Notes under the pieces: model-generated
The model's database searches: none
Told to the model about the DNA's origin: nothing
What the model saw: the letters and a program-made list of their open reading frames with translations, nothing else
Part shown: positions 11,410 to 23,240 of the stretch, in pieces
Layout: every line of letters starts with the position of its first letter
Numbering within the stretch: the first letter of the stretch is position 1
Program-made: the position numbers and the translations under genes
From: Polytrichum commune
Lineage: Eukaryota; Streptophyta; Polytrichopsida; Polytrichales; Polytrichaceae
Assembly: GCA_950295325.1 (NCBI GenBank)
Contig: OX485805.1
Span: forward strand, 29,623,501-29,687,500
DNA length: 64,000 nt
Direction of reading: 5' to 3'

Positions 11410-14400
11410 AGATAAGATCAATTTAATTCGTTGAGGGTAAAAATTATAAATTCGTTAGATCTACCATAGCATTGGAAATATATAGCCTACATGATTATAT
11501 GTAAAATAGGGTGGTGAATAATTCCTTCATTTTAGTAATCAATAGAAAAAAATAGGGTTATAGATATTGGATCCCCCTAAAAGTGTGTAGTAGGATCAAT
11601 ACAATAATTATGGCTTTTGTATTTAACTTTCATGTATTTGAATGCAGATTTTTTTTGGGAGTAGGTAGTTGTGTAAAATTCTATGTCTTGTCACAACTGA
11701 TTCTAATTCTTGTTTTGTTCTATCCGTGTTTATAACTTGTCTATGTTAGCTTGCATATTTTGTTATCTCCATATTTATTAGTAACCCTTTAGCTAGTACC
11801 CAAATGCTATTGGTTGTGTTTTGAATGGTAATTTGAGCGGTTTAGGATTGGTATAACTAATTAAAACCAATTGAATGACAAGATGGATGGTATGGAATGT
11901 TTGTTACTCACATAGTCGATTTTACAATGCTATAGTATTCCGTCCACAATTTGGTACTTGTATGATTTATAAAAAAAATATGGTGCCAAAACTTAGCCTC
12001 TCTAAATAATTACAAATAAATATAGGGTGGTAAAAAATACGTCAAAATAGCTTTATATCTACAAATAAGGCAAGAAAAAATATTTAGAGGTGCATAAATA
12101 TCCCCCCAATAAATACCCCATTATCGCAGGTGATTATAAAACGTAAGGGGATGTGATCACCCTGAGATACTTCCCTATGTAGAGTATGAAGGGAACCAAA
12201 TCTTTAAGTCAACCCTAGTCTCTCAATTAAATGGTAACTCCTTTTTGTCCAAGGATAGACTAATTAGAGTAAAAAATTCAATTTATTTTAATAATAGTGA
12301 GGCATACCTCAGTGATGCTTCTCCGTCCTCTACCATGTTTTTGGCTCTTGGTTCAAATGCATGTGTTTATTTTTTGCAACTAAACAATACAACGATTTAT
12401 CCACGGTGAAAGCTCTAGCAAACTGGAAAAGGGGGTGGTCTTCAAAGAATGTCATTGCCACTTGTGTGCTAAATGATTTGGATGAAGGAACATGGTGGGT
12501 GGATAGAGTGCAAAAAATTAGAAGAAAAATGGGTACAAAGTGAGGCTCGTCTCATCAACCCATTGATCTTCAAAACCAACAAGTGAATTCGGGGAAGAAC
12601 TCCATTCCTCCCTTTATGGTCTTTATGCAATGGTTTAGAAGGGTCTTTGGGCAATTCAAATTTAAATATGACCATGCAGATTGTAAGTGGATAGATGTGG
12701 ATACAATTATCTCAACCGTAACTATGTCATATAACCACACGCAAAAGGTATACACCTTAGATTTTGTCGATGTTGAATCCCTACATGATTTTGTTAGTAC
12801 ATGAAATTAAGAACTTGGGCAGGTGTTGGAAGAATCAATTACTCGATTTAACTTCATTTGTATCATTAAGAGTGTTCATATCATTGCTCATTGTAGTTAC
12901 CTTCTTTTGGCTCAAGCTTCAAATCTCTAGTGCATCAGTGCAACATCCAACTTCCTTCTTGTTCAAGGTAATCCCCTTGCATATGATAATTTGAGGCCTT
13001 TATTTTGCAAGTTCAATGTTGGCCTCTGTGCCTTTGTCTCACTTGGCGCCTAGACTTGTTGTTGGCCTTTGCAATTGGTTTTGCAATGTTGACCCTTGTA
13101 CGTGGTTATGTTTGGCTACAAGAGCTCCATCTTGTTTTGCAATTTTGAATCTTATGAAGTTGGCATCTAATTTTTATGAAGTTCGCATTCTAGTATAGGG
13201 TTGCTAAAAATTTAAAGGAATGCATTTTTTCTTTGTGTTTTTCAAGACTTCAGCTTTGCAATTGAACTTCTGGCTTGGTTTTCTCGGCGTGTGTGGTTTT
13301 TGTGCCACATTCATTGATTATGTTCTTGTTCATATCATTAACTTCATTTCAACTGTATTGTTTGTAGATTTCACTTTTAGGTTACAAATTCCTAAACTGA
13401 AATTTAACTTAGATGCATGGCATGCTCTAGTTATGATGTGTACACTCTTCTTTCACCAATATATAGCAACGTGAATGTACAACATGCCATATTGGAGTTT
13501 TGAGTTTGCCTTTGTACGGAATGAGTAAAACAAAATTTTATAAGTAATTTAGCATCACTTGAAATAGTTTGGGTTTTCTTTTATAATTACCTATGGGGTG
13601 ATGAATATTTGGTGAAGTAGATTTTTCTACTTAAAGCATTCCCTGAAATCCAAATGAGGAGGTAAATAGCCCCCATAAAAATAGCCCCCATAAAAATAGC
13701 CCCCATAAAAATACCCTTCGTACGCACATGGTTACATAACACAAGGGGGAGTGAAGGTTCCCCCTGAGAGAAACTCAAGGTATGCAACCCTAATGTGTGC
13801 AGTTCGAATTCAACATACAATCTTGGTAGTTGGATCGGAGTGGAATAGTACTCTAGTCATGGATTGTGAAACACAAAGGGGTCAAAATGATTCTTCTCTC
13901 AAGTGTCAAACTTATAGTTGGAACATGATTGCTATAACCTTAGACTTACTAGTAGTCTACTATAATACTAATCATGCTAAATTCAAAATATTAGATCAAG
14001 TTTAAAAATGTTGGATATTTTTGGTGCTTGTTCACAACCAAACTACATGACTTCTACCAAGTTCTCATTGGTTTGATTCACCTGTGAAGCGAGCAATGTG
14101 GTCCAATTGCTAAACCACAATAATAGGTGAGAAGGTTGTAGTATCCGTCTCCCAAATCCATGCCATGTCTCCCAAATTTAGACATTCAAGGTATGCAACC
14201 CTAATGTGTGCACTTCGAACTCAACAAACGATTTTGGTAGTTAGACAGGAATGGGAGTAGTTCTCTAGTCATGAATTGTGAATCACAAAGGGGTCACAAT
14301 GATTCTCATTAATTTTCAAGTTTCAAACTTATAGTTAAAACATAGAAGTTTTAAGAGATCAATGTGAAGAATCTTCAAGTGATCTCATAGGCCCTCCTAA
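11410..14400. other. mostly non-coding, weak coding traces
   Basis: Short + strand frames at 12361-12543 and 12583-12804 look protein-like (for example WRVFGQFKF-type and KVYTLDFVDVESLHDF segments) but have no recognised domain and no splice model. The rest shows no gene. Segments at 12100-12165 and 13650-13770 share a dispersed repeat theme ('tagcccc' blocks followed by 'aaggggg'). Confidence 0.4.
13668..13715. repeat. 15-bp tandem repeat, about 3 units
   Basis: The unit 'atagcccccataaaa' is repeated three times without change, then a degenerate fourth begins. Confidence 0.95.
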
Positions 14401-14454
14401 ATTGGTTTTTGGTTATTTTTTGCAAAGAATCAATCAAGTTTTATTCAATCCCAA

Positions 14455-14640
14455 GGGGTGGACACTTCATACCACTTACGAAGTAACATGAGTGTAAGAA
14501 GGGGTATTATTTAAGGCATTAGTGTACATAGTTTACATGAGGGAGAGGTATTATTTTTCTCAAAAGTGTACATAGACAAAGGCTATTAGATTTTTGAAGC
14601 AAAGGTAGATGTACAAGAGTATTGGAATCAATCGGAGATA
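14455..14640. repeat. LTR-like segment, related to 22745-23240
   Basis: The segment running from 'gtggacacttcataccac' through 'gagtgtaagaaggggtat' to 'gtagatgtacaa' matches the tandem repeat at 22.7-23.2 kb. It lies just downstream, in the - strand sense, of the copia RNase H fragment, so it may be the 3' LTR of that element. The LTR identity is inference; I did not find both element ends. Confidence 0.45.
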
Positions 14641-14844
14641 AGATTGCACAAGCATAGACACCCATACAAAGGCATATGAACAATGCTTGGACTGAGATGG
14701 TCTCATGCTTTCTTTGCTTTGCCTTAAATTGCTTTTATTCTCTTCATTGGTTCAGACAAATAATATGGGATAACTCTCATCCCTCTTTGGACTAGCATGA
14801 TAGCCTTATTCTATCTCATGTCTCTTCCATTATATTTCTATTGA

Positions 14845-15258
14845 CTACAAGCAATTTAATGCTCTACCTTCTATACTCCCAATTTGCGAGTAATCAAAGG
14901 CTTCTAAACCCATTGTCTTTGTTAATGCTTGATGCCTATCCTTTGCAAGTGGTTTGGTTAGCACGTCCACTATCATTTCCTGCATTGAATAATACTTCAA
15001 ACATATCTCTTGATTTTCTAGGTTCTCTCTAATGAAGTGATGTTGTACATCGATATGTTTGGTGTGAGATTGGTGTGTGGAATTCTTTGCAAGTGCTATG
15101 CATCCTTGATTGTCGCACATGATAGATGTCAATCCTTCTTGCACATATCCCACATCTGCCAAGAGTTGCCTAAGCCAAACCGCTTCCTTAGTACAATGGC
15201 TAGTAGCCATGTACTCCGCCTCCATTGTAGACAATGCAATGGTTGGTTGTTTCTTCAA
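14845..15258 (-). pseudogene. Ty1/copia retrotransposon, RNase H end of pol (fragment)
   Basis: The - strand frame contains the standard copia RNase H motifs in order: ALSTMEAEYMA, EAVWLRQLL, CDNQGCIALAKN, HTKHIDVQHHFIRE and VDVLTKPLA. It ends at a stop at 14845-14847, the usual end of copia pol. About 137 residues remain. Upstream, where the rest of RNase H and reverse transcriptase should lie, the sequence changes abruptly at about 15259 into half of a foldback element. The fragment itself has no internal stop. Confidence 0.9.
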
Positions 15259-15480
15259 GGAACTCCATTGGGAACTTAGGGAACCTTTTGGGAACCTTCA
15301 AATCCCACACAGTTGGTCTCATACAACCAGTTAAATTTCATTTCATTTCAAGGTCGGTCATCAAAAGGGACTTGAAGTTGTTGGCCAAGATCCTTGGTTC
15401 TACCTTCTAGAAGGAAGAGGTAAGAGTTTGAACCCCCCCCCCCGGTTGACATCCTCTCCTCCACAAGTCCTTTTAATGAA
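15259..15480. mobile_element. half copy of foldback element (inverted relative to 21.2 kb)
   Basis: From about 15259 the sequence matches one arm and the flank of the foldback element at 21.19-21.48 kb in opposite orientation. It includes 'ggaactccattgggaactt', the 'atacaacc.gttaaattt' block, the 'ggttctaccttctagaagg' block, a C11 run at 15433-15443, and 'cacaagtc'. It abuts the copia RNase H frame exactly at the element's centre. Confidence 0.7.
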
Positions 15481-16373
15481 GGACTTAGTTTGAATTTTTT
15501 CATCCAAGATTTGTGAGTGGATGGAGGTGAAGATTTCATCCAACGTGAACTTTTTCAAGCTCTACCTGAGGGGTAGAGAAGCCAAAAGCTGGGGTAGCAT
15601 AGGAGCCTTTAGATATGTCGGATCGCAATCGACGGCCGAGATCTCCATAGCCCCCGACCACACATGAGACGTTCATAGCGCCTAAGTGATGCGGGTGCAT
15701 ACATGAGGAAATATGTAGCCGTCAACATTTTCTTTCTATCACCTCGGTATGAGGGACTCATGATACTGGACCAAAAAATGTCATGTTGGTGGGAGTTAAA
15801 TCTAATAGTTTACCTAGGGGTTATCTGACGTGCTCAACCCCTTGGTCCACAATTCGGTCGACTACTACTTTGCAGTGGACATGGTAATTGTTTGCAAAAT
15901 AGGATTTGACGCACCATTTGACCCTCCAACATAGTGCTTATGACTCAAGTTTCAACATGTGCTCCCAACAAACATAATTGATGGGCAATATTGCATATGA
16001 GAGTCACAGAACTGTTCCAAAAAAAATTCCTCAAGTCCCCTCCGAGTACAAAAGAAGAAAAGCGAGCAGTGTCACAAACTGATTGCAAATTTACATTTCA
16101 GAACCTTTCATTGCTCTCAGAAACAACCTTGAGAACATTTCAAGCATTGTGAACACACGTTGACACTTACAAAACCTCAGATAGCACAGTTCTATTTCAG
16201 AACCTCTCTGGATCTCAAGAACGATCTTGAAAACAGTTGAAACATTACTCTTGTACATTTGAGGCATGATAATAGATATTATGTTTCAACCTACTGTATG
16301 AGAATATAGTTTATTTTGTCGAGATTTTCCACACATTGGACACTACAGCCGGATGATCACACTTGGCATCAGT
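15481..16373. other. non-coding
   Basis: No gene was seen. The stretch at 16090-16240 contains short imperfect repeats of 'cagaacct...tc.ttgagaaca'. Confidence 0.45.
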
Positions 16374-17605
16374 TCATGCGGCCTGCTGTTTAGCAAGATG
16401 CTCTTCCGCATGAGGAGCAAAACTACCAAAGACTTGAGGCACAATGTCCATGATGTTCTCGGGGCCGGGGGAGTCTGCATGGACGGGCGTGTATTCGCAA
16501 GACCATTTCAATGTGCTGGTATCAGGCGTTGGGCCAGGCAGAAACCTGACTGTGAACCTCGAGTGTGTGAACCTTGGGTCTCCCTGAACACTCATCACGT
16601 AAGTGTGGGTAGCTTCATCATACACTTCCATCACTGTGTTTATTGTCAGGCTGCCACCATCATGGGGATCTGCAACATTATAGAACTCCAAATTAGCATC
16701 CAGACTTGACTCGAGATGATTAGTTTTCTTACATAATCACCATATGTGAAGGTGTATGACCGGCTTGTTGGGGGCACTTCCAACTCCACAGACAACTTTT
16801 AGCCCTTGGATTGGGTAGGGAGATGCCGGGGAGCTTGATTCCAAAGTTGGTTTGTCTCTCTTTTTTGGGTAGAAGTACCCATTTTCAAATTTGATGTTGC
16901 CAAGTTTTATGTTAGATAGATGAGAGGTACGCTCGTATGTGATAATCCCCTCTCTAACAATAAGAGGTCAAAGTGAAGATCCTCTAACTTTTTAAGTGAT
17001 CACATCAGTCTTGTCAATTCTATTAACTACTATCAAACCTAGGATGGTGTCTATATCAAACCTTAAGCACACCGTCTACTCTCCATTGCAACAAATGTCT
17101 TTTGAGTGACATCCATTCCTAACTACAAGCCTTACCATTTATGAATCAAGTTTAGGACCTATATCTCCACCAAGACCACTCAAGACGTACAATACTACAA
17201 TGACGACAAATATGTGTATGTTCATCTCATGGTAGATCTAGTAATCTAAGGATGCAGGCAAGACCGAAAGGAGGATGTGCGCAAAGCTATGAACACTAAT
17301 AAAAACTCAAATGTGCGGACCAACTTACATATTATGTAAAAACAAAATCATAAGGTTATTGATCCTATTCAATTGGACAAGAAAGAGCTCTAATTAACGA
17401 CGAGAATTGAGTCCAGGCACGTACGCAAGTTGGGAAGCGTAAAGGTGGACTTGGTGCCTACTCCACCATCACCCTCATCATACTCAGAGTGAGAGAAGAG
17501 ATGCGGGGAGGATTTTGGAAGCACTACATTTAAGTGCTTAACTCCGTGGAAATGCGTCGCCGGTGCACCAGGAACCACTTGCGACCTTTCTGGCAATGTT
17601 GGCAT
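16374..17605 (-). CDS. PR-10/Bet v 1-like (SRPBCC) protein, two exons
   Basis: Exon 1 is 17425-17605 and exon 2 is 16374-16669. A 755-bp intron joins them (gtacgt donor, gttgcag acceptor) in phase 1, giving 158 residues. Bet v 1/PR-10 proteins are about 155-160 residues and typically have one phase-1 intron near codon 62; here it falls after codon 60. The glycine-rich loop signature EGDGGVGT is present at about residues 46-53. Exon 2 continues with VMEVYDEATHTYVMSVQGDP, a strand region like Bet v 1 'vDE.n..y.Ysv.eGdp', and ends in a helix, consistent with a ligand-binding hydrophobic cavity. The protein has no signal peptide and should be cytosolic, binding small hydrophobic ligands; the actual ligand is unknown. 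I chose the ATG at 17605 for length; an upstream in-frame ATG at 17650 would add 15 residues. Confidence 0.78.
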
Positions 17606-17700
17606 TTTGGTGTTGGAGAAGGGCTTCAGAAACAGATCTAAGATGCACAACGGAGAACACGAGAAGTTGAGGGTGATGTTCTGGGGGCAATGGCTATGGT

Positions 17701-17707
17701 GTTTATA
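17701..17707 (-). promoter_or_regulatory. possible TATA box of the PR-10-like gene
   Basis: TATAAAC on the - strand lies about 96 bp upstream of the chosen ATG, a usual distance for a plant TATA box plus short leader. No transcript evidence is available. Confidence 0.4.
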
Positions 17708-17744
17708 CGAATCGAAAGTCAGTAGACGCCGGCCTGCTTGGGAT

Positions 17745-18028
17745 CTGCCTAAAAACCCCCATCGAGCGTGGCTCGGAGGCTAGGTTCGGGAGGGGGTGGC
17801 AGGGTTGGGATAAAACATGCCCCCTATTTTTTTAATTGGGTGGGGCCTTATTTGATCTCATGAGGGGCTCCCTAGGGTAATTTGGGGCCGCAGGACCCAA
17901 ATTTAGCAAAACAAAAACCAAAAAAAGTCACCAAGGGGCTAAAACAGGGAGGGCCAGAAAAATGAACCCCACCGAACCTGGCCTCCGAGCCTGACAGCTG
18001 CAACGCTCGTCGGGGGTATTTAGGGAGC
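17745..18028. repeat. GC-rich imperfect inverted repeat, about 285 bp
   Basis: The left arm (about 17746-17790: 'cctaaaaacccccatcgagcg' type start, then 'ggctcggaggctaggttcgg') matches the reverse complement of the right arm (about 17976-18026). It may be a miniature inverted-repeat element just upstream of the PR-10-like gene, whose promoter it would border. Confidence 0.7.
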
Positions 18029-18029
18029 C

Positions 18030-19169
18030 CCGCATGCTTGCTTGTGAGTATTTTACTTTATTTTGTGATGATTTGATGCGACTCGAAAGAAGACAACACT
18101 GTACTCAGGTGAGTCACGAGCAGTCCTTCTTAGTGGCCTTCACATGCAATAAATGCTTTGTTGTTGTACATCACAAACTGTCCAGCTCAGATTAGTTAAA
18201 AATGGATTCCTTGTGATTATCTATATGGCTCCAGGCTTAAAAAATTCATCATGAATATCTCTTATCCTTGCTCTAGAAGATAAACATGCATAAAATTATG
18301 TTCTCCCTCTCTTAGTAAGACATGTTTGGTTGCACAAGAAAGTGTCATATTATATGAACGTCAAATTCTCGGTAATATGACATTTGGATCTAAACGTTGT
18401 ACTATTGTAAAGGCCGCTCTATTTCATCTTGACTACATTGTTTTGTCTAATTAGTATGGGTTACCATTTCGAATGCATTGCTATAACATTTTACTAACAA
18501 CATTAAGTTAAAACTCCAACAACATAGGTAGTTAGTATGCACACCGTAGAATATGATATAAGTTATGTTGGTTAAAAACGATAATGTTGGTAAAAAGTTA
18601 TGGCAATACGTAACTTTGAATGATAACCCACACTAATTAGACAAAATAGTGTAGTGCCGGAGTGTAGTTTTGAAGCGGGATTCAAGAGTGCCTCAACCAA
18701 TGTAGTATTAATACATGGCAAAACTTGAAAGAAATATAATAATTTTTTGTCGCAATAGAGAGCCTTCTACGGTGTCAAGGTTTTTCAAGAAAAATGGCCT
18801 ACTTCAATGTGAAATTATATTTTGTAGATAAGAAAAGAAAAAAGAACGCCCGTATCTAGGTACCAGCATGAACGTGTTATGCCTCCTTTGGGAGGTGGTT
18901 TTTGATGGTATATTAGGTATCCCAGTTCATTGAGGGGGAGAGGGGGGACTGGTGCTTGTTTATTGTCGAGTTTTCTTTTATTTAGGACAAGGTATGTGAG
19001 GTATTTGATGGCATCTGGTGTATATTTTTCATAAGGGTTTTAGTGGTTGATTTTGGGATTTTTAGATCGGCAAGTTTATTAATGGAATGTTTGTGTATAG
19101 CCCCTCTTACTCCGGTTGTGATGGTAATGAGGGGGTTGGTTTTCTATCCATTGTTTTGTATGGTGTTAA
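18030..19169. other. non-coding
   Basis: No gene or clear repeat was found. Confidence 0.5.
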
Positions 19170-19830
19170 TTAGTGTGTTGTATTTGGTATGCTTGTGTGT
19201 GAGGGCTTGATGAATGCGAAGTCTGTCTCCACTTCCGATTTGGTAAGTGATAGGATTTCCACCATGCATCCATCATAGTAAGATTCTCGCTTGAGGGTCC
19301 TAAGTATGTCTATGGCCGTGTTGTTGTGGAGAGTTTTGCCTTTGAGATACAGCCTCATGTTCTTGGTTTCCGTGATGAATTTAAATCTTTTCTTCAGCTT
19401 GCCGATGACTCTATCCCCATCTTCCATTGTCATGATGAAAGTCCGTTCTTCTCGGAGAAGGGCCAATCCATTCCGTTTCCGTTTCTAATATTTGAGGTGT
19501 ATTTTGACGAACCCGGCCCAATTTCTTGTGACCATGTTGATGCCTATATTTATTGGATTGGAATAAGTGCAACCTAATGGTATGTTCATGAGTCAGAGCC
19601 TCTCCATGCAAGCGGCTTTGAGCTCCTTTTGGCTAAGTTTTTTGTACTCTTTGTCGAACTGTATGGTAAGGTGAAAGCCTTCGGTGAGGTCCATATCTTG
19701 AGAGATTTTCTTGTACACGAGGATTGTGTGAAGTAAAAGTGTTGGCCGGGCATCACATCCGGTCGTTGGGTGGAGTAAAAAATAACATGGAAATCATGGA
19801 AAAACGTCCAATTTTTTATCATCATTGATT
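19170..19830 (-). pseudogene. unidentified decayed coding sequence
   Basis: On the - strand a first stretch (about 19602-19790) reads ILVYKKISQDMDLTEGF, then HLTIQFDKEYKKLSQKELKA and ACMERL before a TGA. A second stretch in another position reads NMVTRNWAGFVKIHLKY, then a TAG, then in the same frame ALLREERTFIMTMEDGDRVI, GKLKKRFKFITETKNMRLYL and onwards to a stop at 19170. The amphipathic, lysine-rich composition and the frame continuing through the stop suggest a real ancestral protein, perhaps a gag-like or other mobile-element protein. No family is recognised with confidence. Confidence 0.4.
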
Positions 19831-20400
19831 GTAAAGTTTCACATGGCTATTAATAAATTTAGGGTCTTTTCAATTTTAAAACCATTGGATCTAGAAAGTA
19901 TATCAAATAGGCTTATAATAAATCTATAGATACTTTATGTGACATAAAGTGGAATAAAGTTTCATGTTTCATGTGATTTTTTTTGTTTTTGTTTTCTCAA
20001 GTTATTTCTCACGTTTTCCATGATATCAACAAGTAGTGAAATCACTTATAACAAATGAATGCAAATAACAAAGATTGTCCACTTTTATGTATTTGTGTGA
20101 AGGGTTATTTTTATTATTTTATTAATTAACCTCGTAATAGTGGTAAGTAGAAATTAGATAGTAAAATATTAGGTTGGTGTGAGAAATTCGGATTTTGAAA
20201 GTAGCTTACTAAGTGAAATCCTAAAAATGTATGTGAAAAATAATAAATAAATAAATAAATAAAGGTCCAAACTTCTTCAAACCTAGTTTCTCTCTTCTTC
20301 AATTTCAACCACTTCTGACCTTGATCAACCCCACATTTGATGAAAAAACACGTTGCTAGGTACCTAATAGTTTTAAGTATTAGTATTTTTTAAAAGGGAG

Positions 20401-20922
20401 TGTCGCAACCCTCACTAGCTTCCCTTAACCATCTTAACCATTTTCATTTCTAGCAAGGGTTATGAGCGCTAACCCTTCGCATTCCGCCATGCTAATTATT
20501 AGCTCCTCCTACCCCGGACCTTATAGTTTATAAGAGGGGAACCAATCCTCCTACTTTACTTTTTTTGGACTCACTGTCGCAACCCTCGCCAGCTCCCCTT
20601 AACTATATTGACCATTTTCATTTTTAGCAAGGATCATGAGCGCTAACCCTTTGCATTCCGCCATACTAATGGTTAGCTCCTCCTACCCCAAACCTTATAG
20701 TTCATAGGAGGGGAACCAATCCTCCTACTTTACTTTTTTGGGACTCACTGTCGCAACCCTCGCTAGCTCCCCTTAACTATATTCACCATTTTCATTTCTA
20801 GCAAGGATCATGAGCGCTAACCCTTCGCATTCCTCCATGCTAACATTTGATTAGCTCCTCCTACCCCGGACCTTATAGTTCATAAGAGGGAAACCAATTC
20901 CTTACTTTGCTTTCGGGACTCA
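20401..20922. repeat. three tandem 174-bp units
   Basis: Units start at 20401, 20575 and 20749, each with 'tgtcgcaaccctc', so the period is exactly 174 bp. Each has 'gagcgctaaccctt', a 'ttagctcctcctacccc' block and 'aaccaatcctcctactttact'. Differences are mostly substitutions. No open frame is shared by all three. Confidence 0.95.
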
Positions 20923-21194
20923 CCTTTTAATCGGTAACCAATTCTTAGATGTGGACTTCCATCCATGGAAGTCCAATCTTATGTTGATCATCGTGTTGCC
21001 GGAGCAACACTACAACAACCCGAGCCATACTAGGCAACTATGCCCTAGCATTGGGCCAACGCCCATGGAGGCCGTACCGTTCGGCCTCGGGTGGGTGAGG
21101 CCACACCACCACACCCATATAAGCCTCTAGGACTTTTGGCAGGGCCCCTACCCCACCGTCAAGAAACCCTCTGTCTCTCTACCAAGAATTGGGG

Positions 21195-21480
21195 CCAAGT
21201 AGACTTGTGGAGGAGATGATATCAACCGGGGGGGGGGGGGGGCAAACTCCTACCTATTCCTTCTGGAAGGTAGAACCAAGGGTACTAGTCATCAACTTCA
21301 AGCCTCTTTTGATGACGACCTTGAAATCAAATGAAATTTAACCGGTTGTATGAGAGCAATTATGTAGGATTTTGAAGGGTTCCAAAGGGTTCCCTAAGTT
21401 CCCAATGGAGTTCCCAAGGGAACTCCATTGGGAACTTGGGGAACCCTTTGGAAACCTTCAAAATCCCACACAATTTCTCC
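21195..21480. mobile_element. foldback element with about 58-bp arms
   Basis: The left arm from about 21357 ('gcaattatgtaggattttgaa', then onwards to 'caatggagttccc' at 21415) is followed after 2 bp by its near-perfect reverse complement, ending 'cttcaaaatcccacacaatt' at about 21475. The flank carries a G15 run (21228-21242) and a block also present in inverted orientation at 15.3-15.5 kb. The structure would form a long hairpin and is typical of foldback or MITE-like DNA. Confidence 0.85.
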
Positions 21481-22688
21481 CAATTTCTCTAACGAGGAAA
21501 CGTGTAAAGTCTCAATGCTTCAAGACTTTGATAGCTTTGGTCAAGGTTAAGTCATCTAAGAAGGTCGAATCATGTCTTGCAACTAATATGACGAAAGTGA
21601 AGTATTTCCTAGGCACATGTTTCTCTAGCAAACTTGCAATTGTACTAGTACAAAGAAAATCCTCTTGAAGAAGAATGTTCTTTTTTTATTAAAAAATAAA
21701 ATCAGCTACATTTGTTTCCTTAAACATCTAAGTGATGCAAATGACTAACCTTGTAAGAAAATTGCATTCATTATGTGTTGTGATTTTTATCCTCTACAAT
21801 GATTCAAACTAAAAAATGAGGCATTTGAATCTAAATTTCGCCCAAGTTTGGAAGTCACTTCCATTTTATTGGGTTGGATTTTTTTATTGGCATGTTATGT
21901 GTTTGTTTTTTGCATGAACTTGCTAGAGACTCTACTATTGCAAATTTCCTACATATATGTTTAGTATTTTTGGTTTCAAGAGACTCATGAAATATATGCT
22001 ATTATGATCATAATATTTAACATTCGGTGTTGATAATGCCAAATTGCAAAGCTCAAGCTTTTACACTCTCAAATCGTTTTGATAGCAAACAATGAAAAGT
22101 CTTGAGCTGCCACATACCTTAGGGCATGAAATTTTATCTAGCTAGTCACTCTCATATGGGAATTGTTAATATGGAGATTTGAGAAAGACTGATATATTGG
22201 TTGACAATCAACTTGACATCAATTACAAAACAACATATTTTATTCAAGCCTGTGAAGAATTAGCAAGTAAGTGTGGCATTAGAAACATCTATATTTTAGA
22301 TGTGTGGCTTTTAGATGGGTACTTATTAGTTTAGAAGGTGGGTAAGTCAATACTAACCGAGTATCTAATTGCATCATTGTCCTTACCTTTTATTTCCACT
22401 TCAACTTCTCCCATCTCACTTTGAAAAGGACATTCAAGGCCGTCAACATGAAATTCAAGAAGTGCCTTAACCAAACTAAGGTTTTGTAAGGGTACATCAT
22501 ATTCTAATGACAAAATCGCATTCTCACACACCATAATTGGGGGTCACATATTACAATACACACATTACGACACACAATTATATGAGGGCTTCAATCTTGA
22601 ACACTGCTCATGGGGTTGCCACATTGGGCCAGTAGACCAACCACGCCAATCTCTAACTCGTCCAAGAGTGAATTCTATCTAACAAGTT
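21481..22688. other. non-coding
   Basis: No supported gene was found; scattered short frames lack motifs. Confidence 0.5.
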
Positions 22689-23240
22689 GTTGTTTGCTAG
22701 GTTCTAGTTTGTTGTTGGCTTGATTCCTCTAGCTAGAGAGCTCAACCTAGAGGGTGGACTCATCGTACCACGTACAAACTAACGTGAGTGTAAGAAGGGG
22801 TATTTTTAGGCATTAGCGTTCATAATATACATAAGGGAGAGGTGTTGTTTGCTAGGTTCTAGTTTGTTGTTGGCTTGATTCCTCTAGCTAAAAAGGTGCT
22901 CAACCTAGAGGGTGGACTCATCGTACCACGTACAAACTAACATGAGTGTAAGAAGGGGTATTTTTAGGCATTAACGTACATAATATACATAAGGGAGAGG
23001 TGTTGTTTGCTAAGTTCTAGTTTGTTGTTGGCTTGATTCCTCTAGCTAAAAAGATGCTCAGCCTAGAGGGTGGACTCATCGTACCACGTCCAAACTAATG
23101 TGAGTGTAAGAAGGGGTATTATTTTAGGCATTAACGTACATAATATACATAAGGAAGAGGTGTTGTTTTTCTCTAGTGTGTATATTTAGAGAGGCTATTA
23201 ATTTGTTGAAAGTAGAGGTAAATGTACAAAAGGGGGCTTT
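22689..23240. repeat. three tandem about 155-160-bp units (LTR-like)
   Basis: Units begin near 22689, 22843 and 23002 with 'gttgtttgct' and contain 'gtttgttgttggcttgattc', 'ggtggactcatcgtaccacg' and 'gagtgtaagaaggggtat'. After the third unit the sequence continues as at 14540-14640. This looks like a decayed LTR or an LTR with amplified internal repeats from the same family as the copia-associated segment at 14.4-14.6 kb. Confidence 0.85.

Noticed and set aside
16353-16709. + strand 118-codon frame
   Set aside because: It is antisense to PR-10-like exon 2, which has family motifs and correct splice phase.
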